Of a stretch of DNA of 64,000 nt, positions 58,498 to 64,000 are shown piece after piece (positions within the stretch are counted from its first letter, which is position 1; every line of letters begins with the position of its first letter). Under the pieces are notes generated by a model that saw only the letters and a list, made by a program, of their open reading frames with translations, was not told the DNA's origin and made no database searches. Source of the stretch: Collybiopsis luxurians FD-317 M1. Its lineage: Eukaryota > Basidiomycota > Agaricomycetes > Agaricales > Omphalotaceae. The stretch lies in the NCBI GenBank assembly GCA_000827265.1, contig KN834772.1, forward strand, positions 361,526 to 425,525. The letters are read 5' to 3'. The translations under genes were made by a program, and so were the position numbers.

Positions 58498-58818
58498 NNN
58501 NNNNNNNNNNNNNNNNNNNNNNNNNNNNNNNNNNNNNNNNNNNNNNNNNNNNNNNNNNNNNNNNNNNNNNNNNNNNNNNNNNNNNNNNNNNNNNNNNNNN
58601 NNNNNNNNNNNNNNNNNNNNNNNNNNNNNNNNNNNNNNNNNNNNNNNNNNNNNNNNNNNNNNNNNNNNNNNNNNNNNNNNNNNNNNNNNNNNNNNNNNNN
58701 NNNNNNNNNNNNNNNNNNNNNNNNNNNNNNNNNNNNNNNNNNNNNNNNNNNNNNNNNNNNNNNNNNNNNNNNNNNNNNNNNNNNNNNNNNNNNNNNNNNN
58801 NNNNNNNNNNNNNNNNNN
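58498..58818. other. assembly gap (321 N)
   Basis: Run of N between two identical 323-bp sequences. The apparent open frame across it is meaningless. The identical flanks suggest unmerged contig ends or a collapsed tandem repeat. Confidence 0.98.
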
Positions 58819-59141
58819 AATGCTATACAGTACCCCTTCAGCAACCCTCGGAGGCTATGCCCCCAGACCCCCATAGATATATCTACTAGCCCCTAACCAG
58901 GGTGCCTTCGGCGCAAGTCCCCTAACCCAGCCTTCCCATCCTTTGGCAATGTGGCGACGTGCTCCGTTATGTTAGGGTTAGCAGAGCTAACCCTAACCGG
59001 AGCACACCGCCACATTGCAAAATACAAGTTAAGTTCAGATGCCATTGCTATGGGACAGTATTTATTATTATAGCAAGTAAATTATTATTTCCAGCACTTG
59101 TTATAACAATCAAATTGTAAATAATGTATAACTTGCTATAG
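58819..59141. repeat. 323-bp direct repeat, copy right of the gap
   Basis: Identical to 58175-58497. Unlike the left copy it continues through the whole palindrome ACTTGCTATAGCAAGT (59131-59146) into unique sequence. It contains the second hairpin copy at 58947-59017. Confidence 0.9.
58947..59017. repeat. foldback hairpin with telomere-like core, copy 2
   Basis: Same structure as 58303-58373, lying 644 bp further on within the second 323-bp repeat. Confidence 0.85.
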
Positions 59142-59146
59142 CAAGT

Positions 59147-59955
59147 GAAATTTTATAAATACATTGTTAGTAGATGAAATCAGGTCAGTACATACTACGA
59201 AGCTTTACATCGATATTTGCAGGAATGATAAAGCACATAGTATGACTCATAACTCAACTTCAAATGACTGCTGGGATCTTCATTGGAAGCTTCAGTTGCT
59301 GCGAGAAGTCATCCAGTAGTAAGTACGGTCACTATTTGCGTAAAGTTTTGCATGCTCAGGTTTACAACGGGTGTTTCTGAGCATTTGCTATCTGATTCAG
59401 TTGTCATTTCATTGCTCAGTACAATCCTTTTACTCTTGGCCCTCAGCAACCTTCGGAACTAGTGTTGTGCTTCACTATAAAGTCTCATGAGAACCTGCTT
59501 GCATGTAAATGCTGCTCAGCTTGAGATCTGAACCTTGGATGCTGTTAGTTGTAAGGGCCTAGTATCACCACACGCACCTGTAAAAAGTGGAACAGTAAGG
59601 GACAAATGGACCCAAAGAATTATAGAAAAAAGATTACATTTTTCAGAAAGGAGGAATACCATAGCGGCCATGGGTAATCAAAAAATTGAACATTTTCGCG
59701 TTTGAAGAGTTGATTTTTTCAGCGGCGAAACAAAACGGCCCGATTTGTTTCTCTCCTGATAAGATAACCTTTGTCAAAGGGTAAATCTGTTCAAAACGTG
59801 ACTACTTTATCCTGAACATACCACTATTGCCACTGTCTGATCAAATGTTTCTGGATAAGGATCAGCTCATCGCAAGAATTAAACTGACTCACGATATTTG
59901 TATCAATGCTGAGCTTGGCAGGGATTTTAATTACTAATTGTCTGTCACAACTGAG
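59147..59955. other. intergenic, nothing recognised
   Basis: No reading frame or RNA gene could be supported between the repeat and the inverted-duplication block. Confidence 0.4.
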
Positions 59956-60610
59956 AACTCTTATTAAAATCCCATTCCATCCTAAGACTTGTGTATAGTA
60001 TAAGACTGCACAGTGCACGATTCAAGCCCATAGCCTACAAGGAGTCGAGACATTGTGCATTCTGAAGCAGTAAGTGCTAGGAACACCCCCGCTGCAGATA
60101 TCTGTTTCTGTTGAGACAATAAGTAGACAGCATCCAGCAGCCAGACTCTACAGTGAATTTGGTGTTTATTATTCAATGATTTATCAAAAAGCAAATGAAT
60201 CATGCCTTGTAAACAGCAGACAGTAGCACTATGAGATTCTTCCATACTCATATCAGCCACCTGAGTCCATCCTGAGGTACATTTACGTTGAGTGGGCAGA
60301 AACATATGTGACACTGACCATTGCTCGAGGCTCGCCGCTCCGACCAACCTCAAACAAGGCTCTGTAGATCATTGGGCGCCCCATCTCGGGCAGACCATTG
60401 TATGTGGTGATCAAATCTCTGAGACTCAGCATACATCCATTTGGATTATTTGTGTATATGGCGCGGCTGAAATATATCTTCAGCATTTGCTACAAAGCAC
60501 TAACTAATTGTATCGGTAAAATGGTCAGTTTTGGACCGCTGTTCTACGTTCCGGAAAACAATTTTGAACGCGTTAGCTGCCTTTCCCATCATGTGATCGC
60601 GTATGCACTC
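59956..60610 (-). repeat. inverted-duplication block, copy 2
   Basis: Reverse-complement counterpart of 38690-39446. Read on the minus strand it encodes IYTNNPNGCMLSLRDLITTY and NGLPEMGRPMIYRALFEVGR, like copy 1 (NGCMLSPRDLITTYNGLPEM). The opposite strand is also open in both copies. It lacks the ~60 bp C-run insertion of copy 1. Neither frame belongs to a family I recognise. Confidence 0.75.
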
Positions 60611-60960
60611 GAGACCCGAAGCGCTTTCAGAGAAAAGGGAACGGGAAAGGTATGTGGAGAGGTGATTCTAGCCACATAATAATTACCAGAATGTAGGAAT
60701 GCGTGAGCCGAATGTGCAGGAAGTGTGTGAGTCCAAATACCTTTTAAAGAATGTACCATTTGTAAATTAGGGTTTGTATCTGCGTCTGCGAAATAATTAG
60801 CGAGATAGCAGAAGTCGAACCTATCGCATTCATTGAACGCAATTACAAACATATCGTATGTAAATAGTCCATAAATCACTCTCCGGTACTAAATATCAAG
60901 TCTAGTCATGTAATCATGAGCAAAGTAACGAGAATGCATCAGCCATTCAAACACTCGACA

Positions 60961-61667
60961 TTACACCGGAACCATGTTCAAAAGAACGGGATAGCAAGCA
61001 ATGCTTGAAGAGCCCGACGAACTTTCAATCGACGTTGTGTTGAAATACACAGAATTTTGACCCCGGAATTCATCGGAAGAACATAAATACCACATATCAT
61101 AAACGCCATTCACTGCGAGAACCGGGTACTGCGATGCGGGTACGGTGACCGCAGAGAACGCAGTTGAGGCGACATCATGGTAGAATGAACTGGTCGCCCA
61201 CGAGAGGGCTTCATAGCTCGATGATGGGGCACTTGCGTTTGTGTTCCAGTTGCCCTGTTTATCAAAAGCTCGGAGGTTTCCACCGACTAAACCTTGGGCA
61301 GAATAGTCGTTGTAAGGGTAGGAATAGTACGTCTGGAAAAATGACAGTTGAGATTCTTATGTTCCAAAAGCATATAAAAGAGACTCGCAGATGAAACATA
61401 AAACGCTTCTCCATCAATAGCACCTGCATAAATACAAAGTTAGCATTCCGTCCTAGCGTTAGAAGGAAGGTTTAATGTACCAGCTGAACCTAAAACAAGA
61501 GGTGCCCCAGTCGAGTTTGCATTGTCTAACGTCGTGTTTAGAGCGGAAAGAGTAAAGTTGTTGGTTAAACTCGGAGAAGCTTGTAAAGGGGAAGCAGAAA
61601 CCGCGTTTGTCCAAACCAAAAGCAGAGCAGGAACAAGCATCTTTGCGGCTGTCTGGGTGAGGAACAT
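60961..61667 (-). CDS. secreted protein of unknown function
   Basis: Begins MFLTQTAAKMLVPALLLVWT at 61667, a signal peptide with cleavage expected after the VSA region. The mature part opens with PSLTNNFTLSALNTTLDNAN and is rich in N-glycosylation sites. After an intron comes AIDGEAFYVSS. The next intron appears to use a GC donor (TCT|GCGAGT ... TTCCAG). The last exon reads TYYSYPYNDYSAQGLVGGNL, then ASQYPVLAVNGVYDMWYLCS, and ends LLNMVPV at 60961. Two cysteines near the C-terminus could form a disulfide. No enzyme motif is visible. About 190-200 residues; likely a small secreted cell-surface or apoplastic protein. Confidence 0.72.
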
Positions 61668-62259
61668 GGTTATGGGGAGGGAGTGGAGGGTGAACGTGAG
61701 AGCACCTGGGTTGGTTCAGTGCCAACGACGGTAGCTTTATACTGCTCGACGGTAAGCATCGCCATTAATTTGGCCGGAAGTTTATCGCCGTTGGCGTGTC
61801 ATTTCGAAATAGAGGAGCCAATGCTCCATGCTATATGCCCCGATTTCAGAAGCTCAACCCTTCGACGTCAGGCACTCCTTACATACACATTGTATAGCCT
61901 CATTGATCCTGCCTCTAACTAAGAAGATTGTCAGAAAAAATTGGCGGTGATAGAAGCTGGAGGGTTAGATTTTGGCAGGTACTTGAAATGTTGAAAACCG
62001 AAGTGGGTATTAAAAAGGTATGCAAGCGCGGAAAACAATGCCGACCCCGATTACAACTGAGTAAATGGCTATAAAACTATAGAAGCCTATCGTGCCCTTT
62101 GCCTTCCGAATTAATTAATAGCCCGTAGGTCAAATCCCAGAGACCACCTCTCGTTGTCCAAAATTTACCCGGGGTGACAAAACATCGAAGCGTAAGCACA
62201 GTTTTGTGCTCTCGGTTTCTCAAAGACGCAACGATCGAAATAGACAGATCCACGTAACA
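61668..62259. other. intergenic, nothing recognised
   Basis: Promoter side of the secreted-protein gene and 3' flank of the ligase gene. A TATAAAAC lies near 62072, but no further signal supports a transcript there. Confidence 0.4.
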
Positions 62260-64000
62260 TTACAATTTGCTTCGTACCGCTTCGTGCTTTGCTAGCTCGC
62301 GTAGTTCGCGTCGAAGAATCTTCCCGGAAGCACTACACATATGCAAAAAGAAATCAGCAATGGGTCTCTCTCGATCAACTACTGCTCGTCACGAACCTCT
62401 TTGGGATGACATCAATGACCACAACACCTGCGAATACATGAGAGTCTGCACGTAAACGTAAACTTGCCAAAAACAAAACACTTGCCTCCTCGAAGATACT
62501 TATGCCTAGTCACCTTTGTCTCCATCCATTGCGCAACTGATTTCTCAAAAGCCCTCTTGGATTCCGTAGTGGATACTTGAGTAGGTTGCGAAGGAACGAT
62601 GTACGCCCTGAGCAACAAATAGTTGCCAGTCAATATCTCAGCAAACGCTAATCATCGAAATAAAAACACACCGCGGAAGCTCCGTCGCCTCGGCTTCGCT
62701 CTCAACGCCGATAACTGCCGCGTCAGCAACTTCAGGGTGCGTGATGAGTACGCCCTCAAGCTCAGCCGGCGGGACTATCCGTCTTCTCTTAGCCGAGATT
62801 CGTTTTCGTTTCTCAAGTTCAAGTAGATTACTCGCCTTGGAAACCCTGGAGAAAGAAAGTCAGAACGACGTCTTTTCCTCCTTCAACCTAGCTCAAGATG
62901 CGAACCTTGTATTTAATAAGTTCCTTCTTCCTATCAACGATGTAATAGAACCCCTCTTTATCTCTGATGCACATATCGCCCGTTTTGAACCAACGGTCAG
63001 CCGTAAAGGAAGCCTGATTAGCCGCAGGATTGTTCAGGTATCCCTAAAAAGTAGCAAATTAGACCATTGTAGATGTCGTAAATCACCATCGGGCTTTTAC
63101 CTTCATCATAGTTGGCCCTTTCACCCACAACTCTCCCGGCATGCCATCTTCCGCATCGATTATATTGTCACCTGAGTCATCTGCGACCAAACGAGCTTGA
63201 AAGTTGGGAAGGAGTACTCCGACACTGCCCGACTTTGATGCGGAGAGATCCAGAGGGAGCATGTGGGTGGCCGGGGCAGCTTCGGTCATGCCATAACCTG
63301 CAGGCCAGACAGATTTGCACAATGAGCCGAAGTTTCCAAAGGAGGAAACGAAACTGTACCTTCAGTAACATAGAGAACTTGTTCAGGCTTTCTTCTCGCC
63401 CTGAGACGTGTCATGCCCTGAGAGCGTGTATGAATATTAGCTCAAACAGTCAACCTTTTCCAAGATCGTATGCATACCTCTTTGAGAAGCGCTGGAGAAA
63501 CAGGCGCAGCACTACAGAACAGAGCCCTAATTGAGGAAAGGTCATACTTGTCGACCACTGTCGTGATATCGCGATTTTGAATTATAATATTGAAGGCTGG
63601 AGAGAAATCGTACCTGGATGTCGAGCTATAGCCAGCATCACGGGAGGGACAATAGGCACGTATGTGACACGATATTTTTCGACAGAGATACAGAATTCGA
63701 TGGGGTCAAATCGAGGCATCAAGATGGTTGTGGCGCCACAAATGATTGACAGAAAGATACCGGCTACTACACCTAGTAGGAGAACGTCACAGGGGCCCGC
63801 TGGATGTAACCCGAAAGCAGACTTACCGTATATATGGTAGAAAGGAAGGAACATTAGTATTTGTTCTCCAGGGTCGTAGCCGCAAACTTTGGGAATCGCC
63901 TGAGTTGATGTCGTGAGATTCAGGTGTGAGGTCTAGAGGGATTGAGTTATCCAAACTGGTCTATACTGGCGACGCAAAACATACGAACCTCCACTCCCTG
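62260..64000 (-). CDS. 4-coumarate-CoA-ligase-like adenylating enzyme, 5' end outside window
   Basis: The reading enters from the right edge: MFLPFYHIYGKSAFGLHPAG, then VVAGIFLSIICGATTILMPR and YRVTYVPIVPPVMLAIARHP. The centre has ALFCSAAPVS-type sequence and YGMTEAAPATHMLPLDLS (the TEAAP adenylation core), followed by GSVGVLLPNFQARLV and GELWVKGPTMMKG. The C-terminal domain has TADRWFKTGDM, IVDRKKELIK, PAELEGVLITHPEVADAAVI and ends GKILRRELRELAKHEAVRSK-L at 62260, including the conserved catalytic lysine of GKILRRELR. Several short introns are present. Family members activate aromatic or fatty carboxylic acids with ATP and CoA. The C-terminal KL is not a standard SKL peroxisome signal, though RSKL resembles one, so a peroxisomal location is likely. 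Confidence 0.88.

Noticed and set aside
58404..58874. Minus-strand open frame of 156 codons
   Set aside because: Most of it is the N run; no coding evidence remains.
54158..64000. A secondary-metabolite cluster containing the O-methyltransferase and the CoA-ligase-like gene
   Set aside because: They are 6 kb apart with repeats, a gap and an unrelated secreted-protein gene between them, and no backbone synthase, P450 or regulator is visible.

Overview
This window looks like nuclear DNA of a mushroom-forming basidiomycete (Agaricomycetes). Genes are split by many short GT-AG introns of about 45-60 bp with CTAAC-type branch points. The protein families fit this group: MYND-finger proteins, Agaricomycete-type multi-span membrane proteins, an HNH_2-type nuclease, a CSC1/RSN1 channel, a SulP transporter with STAS domain and an Erv14/cornichon receptor. 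Telomere-like TTAGGG/CCCTAA words also occur. No bacterial operon, CRISPR array or intact viral gene was seen.

Layout. (1) 0.4-10.3 kb: two intron-containing tRNA-Glu(UUC) genes flank a MYND-finger gene, followed by two tandem secreted 5'-nucleotidase-like metallophosphatase genes. (2) 10.5-29.6 kb is a patchwork of recent local duplications. A [helical unknown gene + cyclase] unit is present twice in tandem. The 5' end of the cyclase gene recurs as relics at the front of a [HNH nuclease + tail] unit that is itself present twice. The second HNH unit is bracketed by two copies of the CSC1 promoter and first codons, and the tail repeat appears a third time in front of the sulfate-transporter gene. 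A coiled-coil, Cys-cluster gene and an aminoglycoside-phosphotransferase-fold kinase lie among these copies. Most duplicated genes carry lesions, usually different ones in each copy. (3) 26-41 kb: CSC1, the SulP transporter, a pyrimidine-rich stretch, a second MYND gene, a multi-span membrane protein, and a small gene ending in a short repeat-like motif. (4) 41.5-48.3 kb is ordinary conserved housekeeping sequence: Asteroid/XPG-like protein, N-acetylglucosamine kinase-like protein and Erv14. (5) 48.8-60.9 kb is AT-rich and repeat-rich. It holds a small Gly-rich gene, a solo-LTR-like element with a phased GAGTCA array, a decayed DUF6534-type membrane-protein gene, an O-methyltransferase gene, long foldback hairpins with telomere-like words, an assembly gap flanked by identical 323-bp copies, and an inverted copy of a block found 20 kb upstream. 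(6) 61-64 kb: a secreted protein of unknown function and the 3' part of a 4-coumarate-CoA-ligase-like adenylation enzyme that runs off the window.

The genes do not form an obvious pathway or biosynthetic cluster. The most notable feature is the repeated, seam-sharing duplication between 10.5 and 29.6 kb, where the paralogues are decaying in a complementary way. All gene models were spliced by eye; where every intron phase closes I say so.
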